Source: Nonomuraea guangzhouensis
GTDB taxonomy: Bacteria > Actinomycetota > Actinomycetes > Streptosporangiales > Streptosporangiaceae
Assembly: GCF_019396345.1 (NCBI RefSeq)
Contig: NZ_JAHKRM010000004.1
Span: 456,832-520,831 of the forward strand
Reading direction: 5' to 3'
Length of the DNA: 64,000 nucleotides
A program made the position numbers and the translations under genes. This document shows, piece by piece, positions 1-9,600 of this stretch; the first letter of the stretch is position 1; every line of letters starts with the position of its first letter. The notes below the pieces were generated by a model. The model made no database searches and was not told the DNA's origin. It saw only the letters and a list, made by a program, of their open reading frames with translations.

Positions 1-127
1 CCGGCGCGCCGTTGAACACGTCGAAAGCGAAGGAGACGAGCGCGCACAGGCCGGTCACGATCAGCCCGATGATCAACGCGAACGACGGGCGGTCCTTCAA
101 CACCCAGCGTGGATCACGGGACGCCAT
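1..127 (-). CDS. Hypothetical membrane protein, N-terminal fragment
   Basis: An ATG at 127 opens a reading frame that runs off the left edge, so only about 42 residues are seen. They start MASRDPRWVLKDRP and are followed by a hydrophobic stretch (about residues 15-36) that looks like a first membrane segment or uncleaved signal anchor. The gene is on the same strand as ctaB, 55 bp downstream of the ctaB stop, so it may be co-transcribed. In other actinomycetes this side of ctaB often holds heme/cytochrome or ABC-transporter membrane genes, but the fragment is too short to name. Confidence 0.55.
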   Translation of the reverse strand, partial: MASRDPRWVLKDRPSFALIIGLIVTGLCALVSFAFDVFNGAP

Positions 128-182
128 ACGGTGACTGTAACCGATCAAAATGACGCTGTCCCGCCCAGGTGAGGTGGCCTGC

Positions 183-1121
183 TCAGCTCAGCAGCGGGTC
201 GATCGCCACGGCGAGGAACAGCAGCGCCAGATAGGCGTTGGACCAGTGGAAGAAGCGCATCGGCCGCAGGTCGACACCGCTCTTGCCGGAGTTGAGCCGG
301 GCCAGCAGACGGTGCACCTCCCACAGGCACATGGCGCCCAGGACGCCGGCCGCGATCGGGTAGAACAGCGTGGTGCCCGCCACTGGCCACAGGGCCAGCG
401 AGCAGAGCACGGTGGCCCAGGTGTAGGCGATCGACTCCAGGATCACCCGGCGCTCGGTGGCCACCACGGGCAGCATCGGCACCTCGGCCGCCGCGTAGTC
501 CTCCTTGTAGCGCATGGCCAGCGTCCAGGTGTGCGGCGGCGTCCAGAAGAACACCACCCCGAACAGCACCAGCGGCGCCCAGTCGAGCCGCCCGGTGATG
601 CCCGCCCAGCCGATCATCACCGGCATGCAGCCCGCGATGCCGCCCCAGACGATGTTCTGGGCGGTGCGCCGCTTGAGGATCATCGAGTAGACGATGACGT
701 AGAACAGGATGGCGCCGGTGGAGAGCATGGCGGCCAGCCAGTTGGTGGTCAGCCAGAGGCCGACCAGGGACAGCACGCCGAGCACGATGCCGAAGACGAG
801 CGCGCCGGTCGGCGAGACCTGGTGCCTGGCCAGCGGGCGCCGCCTGGTGCGGCGCATCTTCTGGTCGATGTCGCGGTCCACGTAGCAGTTGAGCGCGTTG
901 GCGCTGCCCGCCGACAGGGTGCCGAACACCATGACCGACACCGACGTCCACAGCGGCGGCAGCCCGCCGGCCGCCAGGAACATCACGGGGAGCGTCGTGA
1001 TCAGCAGGAGCTCGATGATCCGCGGCTTGGTGAGAGCGATGTAGGCCTTGACGAGCATGCCGATCGTCCTCGGCGGCTCGGCCGCGGGAGCGGGGGCCGT
1101 CGTCTGCCTGTTCGTCAGCAC
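183..1121 (-). CDS. ctaB: Protoheme IX farnesyltransferase (heme O synthase)
   Basis: This integral membrane prenyltransferase adds a farnesyl group to heme B to make heme O, the precursor for heme A of aa3-type cytochrome oxidase. The UbiA-family signature NCYVDRDID plus the following basic stretch [11 protein letters not shown] forms the first Asp-rich site, and the [14 protein letters not shown] segment is the second conserved loop. Several hydrophobic helices alternate with these loops. I chose the GTG at 1121 (VLTNRQTT...), which gives about 312 residues, the usual size. A GGAAG lies 10 nt upstream; TTG at 1127 is equally possible, and ATG at 1184 would add 21 residues with no Shine-Dalgarno. 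It is divergent from tkt, and the roughly 260 bp between the two starts should hold both promoters. This arrangement is common in actinobacteria. Confidence 0.93.
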   Translation of the reverse strand: MLTNRQTTAPAPAAEPPRTIGMLVKAYIALTKPRIIELLLITTLPVMFLAAGGLPPLWTSVSVMVFGTLSAGSANALNCYVDRDIDQKMRRTRRRPLARHQVSPTGALVFGIVLGVLSLVGLWLTTNWLAAMLSTGAILFYVIVYSMILKRRTAQNIVWGGIAGCMPVMIGWAGITGRLDWAPLVLFGVVFFWTPPHTWTLAMRYKEDYAAAEVPMLPVVATERRVILESIAYTWATVLCSLALWPVAGTTLFYPIAAGVLGAMCLWEVHRLLARLNSGKSGVDLRPMRFFHWSNAYLALLFLAVAIDPLLS

Positions 1122-1381
1122 CGTCAAGGCGCTTCCAGCACGTGCGGAGTCAACGCGTAACCTCTGATTGGAGCGGAATCTCATGGACGGACGCCAGGCG
1201 TCCCTGTGACAACGAGAACAACCAAACTGTAGTAGCAGGGTCGCCCGGTCCGGCCAATGGGGGGACACGCACGGGGTGGAGGAGGGAATCTATCGCCGAC
1301 TCCACTCAGTTAGGGTCCGGTGTGGGCGGGATATGCCAACCGGTACCACCACAAGACAACTAGATTCCGGAGACCGAGCAC

Positions 1382-3490
1382 TTGAGCACCGAACTCGTGC
1401 CAGCCCTCGAATGGACAGACCTAGACAAGCAAGCGGTCGACGTCGTTCGAGCCCTGGCCATGGACGCAGTCGAACAGGCGGGTTCGGGTCACCCGGGCAC
1501 CGCCATGAGCCTGGCTCCCGCCGCCTACCTGCTGTTCCAGCGCGCGATGCGCCACGACCCCACGGATCCCACGTGGATCGGGCGTGACCGTTTCGTCCTG
1601 TCGTGCGGACACTCCAGCCTGACCCTGTACATCCAGCTGTTCCTGTCCGGCTACGGGCTCGACCTGGACGACCTGAAGCGCTTGCGCCAGTGGGACAGCC
1701 TGACCCCCGGCCACCCCGAGCACGGGCACACGGCCGGTGTGGAGACCACCACGGGCCCGCTCGGCCAGGGCCTGGGCAACGCCGTCGGCATGGCCATGGC
1801 GGCCCGCCGCGAGCGCGGCCTGTTCGACCCCGACGCCGAGGTGGGCACCTCGCCGTTCGACCACCACATCTGGTGCATGGTCAGCGACGGTGACATCGAA
1901 GAGGGCATCAGCCACGAGGTCAGCGCGATCGCCGGCCACCAGAAGCTGGGCAACCTCATCGTCATCTACGACGACAACCACATCTCCATCGAGGACGACA
2001 CGCTGATCGCGAAGTCCGAGGACGTGGTCAAGCGCTACGAGGCCTACGGCTGGCACACCCTCAGCGTCGACTGGACCGAGACCGGCGACTACGTCGAGGA
2101 CGTCCAGGCGCTGCACGCGGCGCTGGAGTCGGCGCGCGCCGAGACCGACCGGCCGTCGTTCATCCGCCTGCGCACGATCATCGGCTGGCCCGCCCCGAAC
2201 AAGCAGAACACCGGCAAGATCCACGGCTCCGCCCTCGGCGCCGACGAGGTGGCCGCCACCAAGCGGGTCCTCGGCATGGACACCGAGAAGAGCTTCGACG
2301 TGCCCGCCGACGTGCTAAAGCACGCGCGCGAGGTGGCGCACAGGGGCCACGAGGCGCACGCCGCCTGGCAGAAGGGCTATGAGGCCTGGCGCGCGGCCAA
2401 CCCCGAGCGCGCCGCCGAGCTGGACCGGATCTCCCACCACGAACTGCCCGCCGGCTGGACCGGGGCGCTGCCCACGTTCGACAAGGGCGGCTCGGTGTCC
2501 ACCCGCAAGGCGTCCGGCGATGTGCTCACCGCGCTCGCGCCGGTGCTGCCCGAGCTGTGGGGCGGCTCGGCCGACCTGGCCGACTCCAACCTCACCACGA
2601 TGAAGGGCGAGCCGTCCTTCATCCCGGAGGAATACCAGACCAAGGACTTCCCCGGTAACCGCTACGGCCGCACGCTGCACTTCGGCATCCGCGAGCACGG
2701 CATGGGCGCCATTCTCAACGGCATCGCCCTGCACGGCGGCACCCGGCCGTACGGCGGCACCTTCCTGGTCTTCTCCGACTACATGCGCCCCTCGGTGCGC
2801 CTGGCGGCGCTGATGAAGCTGCCGGTCACCTACGTGTGGACGCACGACTCCATCGGGCTGGGCGAGGACGGACCGACCCACCAGCCGATCGAGCACCTGT
2901 GGGCGCTGCGCGCGATCCCCGGACTCGACGTGGTGCGCCCCGGCGACGCCAACGAGACGGCCTACGCCTGGCAGAGCGTGCTCCAGCACGTCGACCGGCC
3001 CGCCGCGCTCGCCCTGACCCGGCAGAACCTGCCGATCTTCGAGGGCACCAGCGCCGAGGGCGTGGCCAAGGGCGGCTACATCCTGCACGAGGCGTCCGAC
3101 GGGCAGCCGCAGGTGATCCTCATCGGCACGGGCAGCGAGCTGGAGCTGGCCGTCAACGGCCGCGAACTGCTCGAAGCGCAGGGCATCCCGACGCGGGTCG
3201 TCTCGATGCCGTGTGTCGAGTGGTTCAACGGGCAGGACATTGCGTATCGGCAGACTGTTCTGCCGTCAGCGATCAAGGCCCGGGTCGCGGTCGAGGCGGG
3301 CGTCGCTCTCGGCTGGCGAGAGTTCGTCGGCGAGAAGGGTGAGGTCGTCAGCCTTGAACACTTCGGCGCGTCGGCACCGTATAAGACGCTGTACGAGCAA
3401 TTCGGGCTGACGGCGGAGCGCGTGGCCGCGGCGGCCAAGGCGAGCCTCGCCAAGCTGGGTCACGACAAGGGCGAGACGACGGGAAACTGA
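1382..3490 (+). CDS. tkt: Transketolase
   Basis: This thiamine-diphosphate enzyme of the non-oxidative pentose phosphate pathway moves two-carbon units between ketose and aldose phosphates. The 702-residue length is normal. Visible family motifs are GSGHPGTAMSLAP near the N-terminus, HTAGVETTTGPLGQG, the ThDP/metal site SDGDIEEG...YDDNHISIE, and the pyrimidine-domain and C-terminal region with GIREHGMGAI and HDSIGLGEDGPTHQP. The start is TTG with GGAG about 10 nt upstream; no ATG or GTG fits the conserved N-terminus better. It is first in the run tkt-tal-pgi-zwf-opcA-pgl, with only 6 bp before tal, so the whole pentose-phosphate set is probably one operon. Confidence 0.97.
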   Translation: MSTELVPALEWTDLDKQAVDVVRALAMDAVEQAGSGHPGTAMSLAPAAYLLFQRAMRHDPTDPTWIGRDRFVLSCGHSSLTLYIQLFLSGYGLDLDDLKRLRQWDSLTPGHPEHGHTAGVETTTGPLGQGLGNAVGMAMAARRERGLFDPDAEVGTSPFDHHIWCMVSDGDIEEGISHEVSAIAGHQKLGNLIVIYDDNHISIEDDTLIAKSEDVVKRYEAYGWHTLSVDWTETGDYVEDVQALHAALESARAETDRPSFIRLRTIIGWPAPNKQNTGKIHGSALGADEVAATKRVLGMDTEKSFDVPADVLKHAREVAHRGHEAHAAWQKGYEAWRAANPERAAELDRISHHELPAGWTGALPTFDKGGSVSTRKASGDVLTALAPVLPELWGGSADLADSNLTTMKGEPSFIPEEYQTKDFPGNRYGRTLHFGIREHGMGAILNGIALHGGTRPYGGTFLVFSDYMRPSVRLAALMKLPVTYVWTHDSIGLGEDGPTHQPIEHLWALRAIPGLDVVRPGDANETAYAWQSVLQHVDRPAALALTRQNLPIFEGTSAEGVAKGGYILHEASDGQPQVILIGTGSELELAVNGRELLEAQGIPTRVVSMPCVEWFNGQDIAYRQTVLPSAIKARVAVEAGVALGWREFVGEKGEVVSLEHFGASAPYKTLYEQFGLTAERVAAAAKASLAKLGHDKGETTGN

Positions 3491-3496
3491 ACGAAA

Positions 3497-4588
3497 ATGA
3501 GTGAGATCCTCAACAAGCTCTCCGGCCAGGGCGTGTCCATCTGGCTGGACGACATCAGCCGGGAGCGGCTGCGCACGGGCAACCTGGAGCAGCTGATCCG
3601 CGAGAAGAACGTGGTGGGCGTCACCTCCAACCCGACCATCTTCGCTGGCGCGCTCAGCAAGGGCGACGCCTACGACGCCCAGCTGCACGACCTGGCCGTG
3701 CGTGGCGTCGAGATCGGCGAGGCCGTACGCGCCATCACCGCCTATGACATCCGCTGGGCCGCCGACGTGCTGCGCCCGGTCTACGACGCCACCGCCGGCG
3801 TCGACGGCCGCGTCTCGCTGGAGGTCGACCCCCGGCTGGCCCGCGAGAGCGAGAAGACCGTGGCCGAGGCCCGGGCGCTGTGGTGGCTGGTCGACCGGCC
3901 CAACCTGTTCATCAAGATCCCGGCGACGCTCGAGGGGCTGCCCGCGATCACGCAGGCGATCTCCGAGGGAATCAGCGTCAACGTCACGCTGATCTTCTCG
4001 CTGGAGCGCTACCGCGCGGTCATGGACGCCTGGCTGGCCGGTCTGGAGGCCGCCCAGGCCAAGGGCCTCAACCTGGGCACGATCGAGTCGGTGGCCTCGT
4101 TCTTCGTCAGCCGGGTCGACACCGAGATCGACAAGCGGCTCGACCAGCTCGGCCGGCCGGAGCTCAAGGGCAAGGCCGGCATCGCCAACGCGCGCCTGGC
4201 CTACGCCGCCTTCGAGGAAGTGATGAACTCCGAGCGCTGGCAGCGGCTGCGCGCCGCCGGTGCCCGCCCGCAGCGCCCGCTGTGGGCCTCGACCGGCGTC
4301 AAGAACCCCGACTACTCGCCCACGATGTACGTTGACCAGCTCGTCGCCCCCGGCACGGTCAACACGATGCCGGAGAAGACGCTCGACGCGACCGCCGCCG
4401 GCGCCGTCATCACCGGCGACACCGTGCGCCCCTTCTACGAGGACGCGTGGAACACCATGGCCGGGCTCAAGGAGGCGGGCGTCGACTACGACGACGTGGT
4501 CAAGGTGCTGGAGGACGAGGGCGTGGAGAAGTTCGAGACCTCCTGGAACGAACTCCTCGAGAGCGTCAGCAAGAACCTGGTCCCCTGA
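3497..4588 (+). CDS. tal: Transaldolase
   Basis: This enzyme transfers a dihydroxyacetone unit from sedoheptulose 7-phosphate to glyceraldehyde 3-phosphate. The protein is 363 residues, which matches the actinobacterial Tal class. The catalytic Schiff-base lysine is K140 in [17 protein letters not shown] near residue 42 and [11 protein letters not shown] downstream are the other family signatures. It begins 6 bp after the tkt stop, and its TGA overlaps the pgi ATG by one base, so translation is probably coupled. Confidence 0.97.
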   Translation: MSEILNKLSGQGVSIWLDDISRERLRTGNLEQLIREKNVVGVTSNPTIFAGALSKGDAYDAQLHDLAVRGVEIGEAVRAITAYDIRWAADVLRPVYDATAGVDGRVSLEVDPRLARESEKTVAEARALWWLVDRPNLFIKIPATLEGLPAITQAISEGISVNVTLIFSLERYRAVMDAWLAGLEAAQAKGLNLGTIESVASFFVSRVDTEIDKRLDQLGRPELKGKAGIANARLAYAAFEEVMNSERWQRLRAAGARPQRPLWASTGVKNPDYSPTMYVDQLVAPGTVNTMPEKTLDATAAGAVITGDTVRPFYEDAWNTMAGLKEAGVDYDDVVKVLEDEGVEKFETSWNELLESVSKNLVP

Positions 4589-6201
4589 TGACCGTCTCGT
4601 ACCGCGAGGAGGGGGTGGCCGAGGCCGCCTCCTCCGCCGCGGGGCGGCTCGTCGCCGATGGCGTGCCCGCGCGGCTCGCCGCCGGCGATCCCACGCTGTG
4701 GGGCGCGGACGCGGAGGCGGTGGCGGCCGTCCGGCTGGGCTGGCTGACCCTGCCACGCACCTCGCGCGAGCTGCTGCCCGAGCTCGGCAAGCTGGCCGAG
4801 CGGGCGCGCGCCGAGGGCCTGACCAACGTGGTGCTGGCCGGCATGGGCGGCTCGTCGCTGGCGCCCGAGGTGATCTGCGCGACCGCCGACGTACCGCTGA
4901 CCGTCCTGGACACCACCGACCCGGGCCAGGTGCGACGGGCGCTGGAGGAGCCGCTCGACACCACGATCCTGGTCGTGGCCAGCAAGAGCGGCTCGACGGT
5001 CGAGACCGACAGCCACCTGCGCGTCTACGAGGAGCTCTTCCGCGAGGCGGGCATCGACCCGGCCGGCCGGATCGTGGTCGTCACCGACCCGGGCTCGCCG
5101 CTGGAGCGGACGGCCGTGGACGCCGGCTACCCCGTGGTGCTGGCCGCGCCCGACGTGGGCGGCCGCTACTCGGCGCTGTCGGCGTTCGGCCTGGTGCCGA
5201 GCGCGCTGGCCGGAGCCGATGTGAAACGGCTGCTCGACGACGCCGAGGAGGTCCTGCCCCTGCTCTCGCTCGACACCGGCAACCCCGGGCTCGACCTGGG
5301 CGCGGCGCTCGGCGGAGCGGCGCTCGCCGGACGCGACAAGCTGATACTCGACGACCGGCTGTCCTCGATCAGCGGGCTGCCCGAGTGGATCGAGCAGCTC
5401 GTCGCCGAGTCCACGGGCAAGGACGGCGTGGGCATCCTGCCGGTGGTCGGCGCCGAGCCGAACGGCGCCCGTGACGAGCTGGTCGTCGGGATCGACTCCG
5501 ACGACGGCGACGTGCGCGTCGAGGGGCCGCTCGGCGCGCAGTTCCTCATCTGGGAGTACGCCACGGCCGTGGCCGGGCTGCTGCTGGAGATCGACCCGTT
5601 CGACCAGCCGAACGTGGCCGAGTCCAAGGCCAGTACGGCCGCGCTGCTCGACATGGAGGCGTTGCCGCTGGGTGAGCCGGTGCTGGTCGACGGGCCCGTG
5701 GAGGTCTACGGCTCGACCAGCGCCAAGGATCTGCCCGGCGTGCTGAGCGAGCTGCTCCACGCGGTGCCCGATGACGGCTACCTGGCCGTGATGGCGTACC
5801 TGGACCGGCTGTCGGCCTTCGATGTGTTCGTCCCTGACGGCGCGGACTTCGAGCAGATGACCGACGCGTGGATGGCGGCCGACCCGGCCACGCTCCGGGC
5901 GCTGCTTGCCCTGCGCACCGACCGGCCGGTCACCTTCGGGTGGGGGCCGCGCTTCCTGCACTCCACCGGCCAATATCACAAGGGCGGCCCGCAGAACGGG
6001 GTGTTCCTGCTGATCACCGGCGCCGTGGCCGACGACGTGCCGGTGCCCGGCAGGCCGTACACGCTGGGTGAGCTTCAGCTCGCGCAGGCGCTCGGCGACC
6101 TCGGGGCACTGCTGCAGCGCGGGCGGCCGACCGTACGCCTGCATTTGACCGATCGCGCGGCTGGAGTCGCGTACCTGCTCGAAGCCGCACAGGAGGCTTG
6201 A
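4588..6201 (+). CDS. pgi: Glucose-6-phosphate isomerase
   Basis: This cytosolic enzyme interconverts glucose 6-phosphate and fructose 6-phosphate, linking glycolysis with the pentose phosphate cycle. It is 537 residues from the ATG that overlaps the tal stop (TGATG). An in-frame start farther upstream lies inside tal and is rejected. SIS-domain phosphate-binding motifs are visible: AGMGGSSLAPE, ASKSGSTVET, and GGRYSALSAFG, with ESTGKDGVG in the second half. The sequence is of the divergent actinobacterial type often found next to zwf. Having pgi inside the oxidative pentose operon would let fructose 6-phosphate re-enter the cycle. Confidence 0.94.
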   Translation: MTVSYREEGVAEAASSAAGRLVADGVPARLAAGDPTLWGADAEAVAAVRLGWLTLPRTSRELLPELGKLAERARAEGLTNVVLAGMGGSSLAPEVICATADVPLTVLDTTDPGQVRRALEEPLDTTILVVASKSGSTVETDSHLRVYEELFREAGIDPAGRIVVVTDPGSPLERTAVDAGYPVVLAAPDVGGRYSALSAFGLVPSALAGADVKRLLDDAEEVLPLLSLDTGNPGLDLGAALGGAALAGRDKLILDDRLSSISGLPEWIEQLVAESTGKDGVGILPVVGAEPNGARDELVVGIDSDDGDVRVEGPLGAQFLIWEYATAVAGLLLEIDPFDQPNVAESKASTAALLDMEALPLGEPVLVDGPVEVYGSTSAKDLPGVLSELLHAVPDDGYLAVMAYLDRLSAFDVFVPDGADFEQMTDAWMAADPATLRALLALRTDRPVTFGWGPRFLHSTGQYHKGGPQNGVFLLITGAVADDVPVPGRPYTLGELQLAQALGDLGALLQRGRPTVRLHLTDRAAGVAYLLEAAQEA

Positions 6202-6202
6202 G

Positions 6203-7825
6203 ATGACAGAGCCCGAAGCACCTCCGGAGGAGGCCGCCCTTGACAGCACGGCGGCGGCCACGATAGCCACCTCAGCCGCGGGCACCTCCACCACCATCGA
6301 AGTGGCGGCCGCCAATCCGCTGCGCGATCCGCGCGACAAGCGGCTGCCCCGGGTGGCGGGACCTTGTGTCATGGTGCTGTTCGGCGTGACGGGAGACCTG
6401 GCCAAGCGCAAGCTGCTGCCGGCGATCTACGACCTGGGCAACCGGGGGCTGCTGCCGCCCGGTTTCTCGCTGGTCGGGTTCGCCAGGCGGGACTGGAAGG
6501 ACCAGGACTTCGCCCAGGTGACCCATGACGCCGTCAAGGCGCATGCCAGGACGCCCTTCCGCGAGGAGGTCTGGAAGCAGCTGCGCGAGGGCATCCACTT
6601 CGTGCCCGGCGAGTTCTCCGACGACGGCGCGTTCGACGCGCTGGCGATGGCGCTGAAGGAGATCGACGAGACCCGGGGCACCGGCGGCAACTATGCGTTC
6701 TACCTGTCCGTGCCGCCGAAGTTCTTCCCCGTGGTGGTGGAGCAGCTCAAGCGGACCGGGCTGTCCGACGCGCCCGACGGGTCGTGGCGGCGCGTGGTGA
6801 TCGAGAAGCCGTTCGGGCACGACCTGAAGTCGGCGCACGAGCTGAACGAGATCACCACCTCGGCCTTCCCGGAGAGCTCGATCTTCAGGATCGACCACTA
6901 CCTGGGCAAGGAGACCGTCCAGAACATCATGGCCCTGAGGTTCGCCAACAACCTCTACGAGCCCATCTGGAACCGTAGCTACGTCGACCACGTGCAGATC
7001 ACCATGGCCGAGGACATCGGCATCGGCGGCCGGGCCGGCTACTACGACGGCATCGGCGCGGCCCGCGACGTGATCCAGAACCACCTGCTCCAGCTGCTCG
7101 CCCTGGTGGCGATGGAGGACCCGACGTCCTTCGACGCCTCCGCGCTGCGCCGGGAGAAGGAGAAGGTGCTCAAGGCCGTGCGGCTGCCGTCCGACCTCGG
7201 GCTCAACACCGCCCGCGGACAATACGACGCGGGCTGGCAGGGCGGCGAGAAGGTGGTCGGCTACCTGCAGGAGGACGGCATCTCCGCCGACTCCATCACC
7301 GAGACGTACGCGGCCATCAAGCTGGAGATCGCCAACCGGCGCTGGGCGGGCGTGCCGTTCTACCTGCGTGCCGGCAAGCGCCTGGGCCGCCGGGTCACCG
7401 AGGTGGCCGTGGTGTTCCAGCGGGCGCCGCACCTGCCGTTCAGCAAGGACGACACCGAGATCCTCGGCCAGAACGCGCTGGTCATCAGGGTGCAGCCGGA
7501 CGAGGGCATCACCGTGCGGTTCGGCTCCAAGGTGCCGGGCACGGCCATGGAGGTGCGCGACGTCTCGATGGACTTCGCCTACGGCGAGTCCTTCCTGGAG
7601 TCGTCCCCCGAGGCGTACGAGCGGCTGCTGCTCGACGTGATGATCGGCGACCCGCCGCTCTTCCCGCACCAGCGGGAGGTCGAGCTGTCGTGGAAGATCC
7701 TCGACCCGATCGAGGAGTTCTGGGCCACGCAGGGCCAGCCCGAGGGTTACCCGTCCGGCGCGTGGGGGCCGGAGTCCGCCGACGCGATGATGGCCCGTGA
7801 CGGTCGTGTGTGGAGGAGACTCTGA
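6203..7825 (+). CDS. zwf: Glucose-6-phosphate 1-dehydrogenase
   Basis: This enzyme oxidises glucose 6-phosphate to 6-phosphogluconolactone and produces NADPH. The Rossmann motif GVTGDLAKRKLLP is at about residues 61-73, EKPFGHD at about 201, and the catalytic RIDHYLGKE at about 229-237 (Asp231/His232 equivalents). The 540-residue length includes an unusual 45-residue Ala/Thr-rich N-terminal extension before the conserved core. The ATG follows the pgi stop by 1 bp, with a strong AGGAGG at 6191-6196. It is directly followed by opcA (overlapping TGATG), which encodes its assembly factor. Confidence 0.97.
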   Translation: MTEPEAPPEEAALDSTAAATIATSAAGTSTTIEVAAANPLRDPRDKRLPRVAGPCVMVLFGVTGDLAKRKLLPAIYDLGNRGLLPPGFSLVGFARRDWKDQDFAQVTHDAVKAHARTPFREEVWKQLREGIHFVPGEFSDDGAFDALAMALKEIDETRGTGGNYAFYLSVPPKFFPVVVEQLKRTGLSDAPDGSWRRVVIEKPFGHDLKSAHELNEITTSAFPESSIFRIDHYLGKETVQNIMALRFANNLYEPIWNRSYVDHVQITMAEDIGIGGRAGYYDGIGAARDVIQNHLLQLLALVAMEDPTSFDASALRREKEKVLKAVRLPSDLGLNTARGQYDAGWQGGEKVVGYLQEDGISADSITETYAAIKLEIANRRWAGVPFYLRAGKRLGRRVTEVAVVFQRAPHLPFSKDDTEILGQNALVIRVQPDEGITVRFGSKVPGTAMEVRDVSMDFAYGESFLESSPEAYERLLLDVMIGDPPLFPHQREVELSWKILDPIEEFWATQGQPEGYPSGAWGPESADAMMARDGRVWRRL

Positions 7826-8739
7826 TGACCACCTTTATGCTCACCGACACGACGGCGGGGAAGATCTCCGCGCAGTTCACGCACCTGCGCCACCAGATGG
7901 GCGCGCCGGCGATAGGGATGGTGCTGACGCTGGTCGTGGTCTGCGAGGAGCGCGACCAGTACGACTCGCTCCGCGCGGCCAGCGAGGCGGCCCGCGAGCA
8001 CCCCTCGCGCATCATCGTGGTGATCAACCGCGAGTCCGACGAGACCAACCGGCTCGACGCGGAGCTGCGCATCGGCGAGTCCACGCCGGGCGAGGTGGTC
8101 GTGCTGCGGCTGTACGGCGAGCTGACCGAGCACGCCGACTCGGTGGTCAGCCCGCTGCTGCTGCCCGACACGCCGGTCGTGGCCTGGTGGCCGGGCCTGG
8201 CGCCCGACGTGATGTCCAAGGACCCGATCGGGATGCTCGCCCAGCGGCGCATCTCCGACGCCAGGTCCGCGCACGACGGCGGGCTCAAGTCGCTGATGAC
8301 CAGGGCCAAGGGCTACGCCCCCGGCGACACGGACCTGTCCTGGGCCCGGCTGACGCCGTGGCGCAGCCTGCTGGCGGCGGCGTTCGACCAGCCCGCGGGC
8401 CAGTTGCACAAGGGTTCCGTCGAGGCTTCCGAGGGCAACCCGAGCGCGCCGCTGCTGGCCGCGTGGCTGTCGGAACGCCTCGGCGCGCCGGTCAAGGTGG
8501 GCGAGTCCAGCGGGCCCGGCATCACCGCCGTACGGCTCACGATGACCGACGGCGAGCTGACGGTGTCCAGGAGCGACGCCAGGCTGGCGACGCTGACGCG
8601 GCCCGGCCAGCCGGACCGGATCGTGGCCCTGGCCCGGCGGCAGACCTCCGAGCTGCTGGCGGAGGAGCTGCGGCGGCTCGACTCCGACGAGATCTACGGG
8701 GTGGCGGTCAAGCGGCTGGCCCGCACGCACAAGTCCTGA
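7825..8739 (+). CDS. opcA: Glucose-6-phosphate dehydrogenase assembly protein OpcA
   Basis: OpcA is a non-catalytic protein, known in cyanobacteria and actinobacteria, that activates or assembles the Zwf tetramer. The gene encodes 304 residues. The PVVAWWPG segment and the GDTDLSWARLTPWRSLLAAAFDQP block are the recognisable family signatures. The start is the ATG overlapping the zwf stop; GGAGGAG at 7812-7818 lies ideally before it. An in-frame GTG at 7810 is less likely. The coupling with zwf suits a 1:1 partner. Confidence 0.95.
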   Translation: MTTFMLTDTTAGKISAQFTHLRHQMGAPAIGMVLTLVVVCEERDQYDSLRAASEAAREHPSRIIVVINRESDETNRLDAELRIGESTPGEVVVLRLYGELTEHADSVVSPLLLPDTPVVAWWPGLAPDVMSKDPIGMLAQRRISDARSAHDGGLKSLMTRAKGYAPGDTDLSWARLTPWRSLLAAAFDQPAGQLHKGSVEASEGNPSAPLLAAWLSERLGAPVKVGESSGPGITAVRLTMTDGELTVSRSDARLATLTRPGQPDRIVALARRQTSELLAEELRRLDSDEIYGVAVKRLARTHKS

Positions 8740-8746
8740 CCCCTCT

Positions 8747-8796
8747 CCCACCGGCCGGCGCGGGCCCTGTCCCGGGGGTCGCGCCCGGCCGGTGGG
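8747..8796. terminator. Strong hairpin between opcA and pgl
   Basis: A perfect 12-bp inverted repeat (arms 8747-8758 CCCACCGGCCGG and 8785-8796) with further internal pairing (CGCG/CGCG) forms a long GC-rich hairpin in the only sizeable gap of the pentose-phosphate operon. No T-run follows, so it could be a partial terminator, an mRNA-stabilising structure, or a REP-like element that lowers pgl expression relative to upstream genes. Confidence 0.5.
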
Positions 8797-8820
8797 TGCC
8801 GATCGTGAAAGAGTGAGTTC

Positions 8821-9594
8821 GTGAGCGTTCCCAATGTGGTCGTCCATCGTGACGGCGACGTCCTCGCCAAGGCCGTGGCGGCGCGGATCATCACCCGGCT
8901 GGTCGACGTGCAGTCGGCCAAGGGGTCGGCGTCCCTGGTCCTGACCGGCGGCACGGTCGGCCACGCGACGCTGGCCGCGATCGCCGCCACGCCGGCGCGC
9001 GACGCGGTCGACTGGCACCGCCTCGACATCTGGTGGGGCGACGAGCGCTTCCTGCCGGCCGGTGACCCCGAGCGCAACGAGACGGGCGCCCGCAAGGCGC
9101 TCCTCGACCACGTCGAGCTCGACCCCGAGCGGGTGCACGTCATGCGCGGGCCCGACTCGGGGATGTCGGCGGAGGAGTCGGCCGAGTCCTACGCGGCCGA
9201 GCTGCGCAAGGCGGCCCGGCCGGAGGATCACGGACCGGTGCCCAACTTCGACGTGATGCTGCTCGGCATCGGGCCCGACGCGCACGTGGCGTCCCTGTTC
9301 CCCGGGATGCCGGCGCTGTACGACACGCGGCCCGTGGTGGCCGTCCACGGCGCTCCCAAGCCGCCGCCCACGCGCATCTCGCTGACGCTGCCGACGATCC
9401 AGGCCTCGCGCGAGGTGTGGGTGGTGGCGGCGGGCGAGGAGAAGTCAGGCGCCGTACGACTGGCGCTGTCCGACTCCGGGCCCGTCCAGGTGCCCGCGGC
9501 CGGGGCCAGGGGGCGGGGGCGGACGCTGTTCCTGCTCGACAGGACCGCCGCCGCCAAGCTCCCGCCGGGCCTGGGCCGCATCGCCTCCCCCTGA
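8821..9594 (+). CDS. pgl: 6-phosphogluconolactonase
   Basis: This enzyme hydrolyses 6-phosphogluconolactone, the product of Zwf. It is 257 residues and of the DevB/Pgl (glucosamine-6-P isomerase-like) family. LVLTGGTVG near the N-terminus, WWGDERFLP at about residue 72, NFDVMLLGIGPDAHVASLFPG, and ISLTLPTI are the family motifs. The start is GTG with a weak purine stretch upstream. It is last in the operon; the convergent deaminase gene ends only 6 bp away. Confidence 0.95.
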   Translation: MSVPNVVVHRDGDVLAKAVAARIITRLVDVQSAKGSASLVLTGGTVGHATLAAIAATPARDAVDWHRLDIWWGDERFLPAGDPERNETGARKALLDHVELDPERVHVMRGPDSGMSAEESAESYAAELRKAARPEDHGPVPNFDVMLLGIGPDAHVASLFPGMPALYDTRPVVAVHGAPKPPPTRISLTLPTIQASREVWVVAAGEEKSGAVRLALSDSGPVQVPAAGARGRGRTLFLLDRTAAAKLPPGLGRIASP

Positions 9595-9600
9595 GCCGTA

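Noticed and set aside
3266..6411. Long minus-strand frames opposite tkt, tal and pgi (496 and 641 residues)
   Set aside because: They mirror well-conserved enzymes on the plus strand and have low-complexity Arg/His/Gln-rich translations without motifs.
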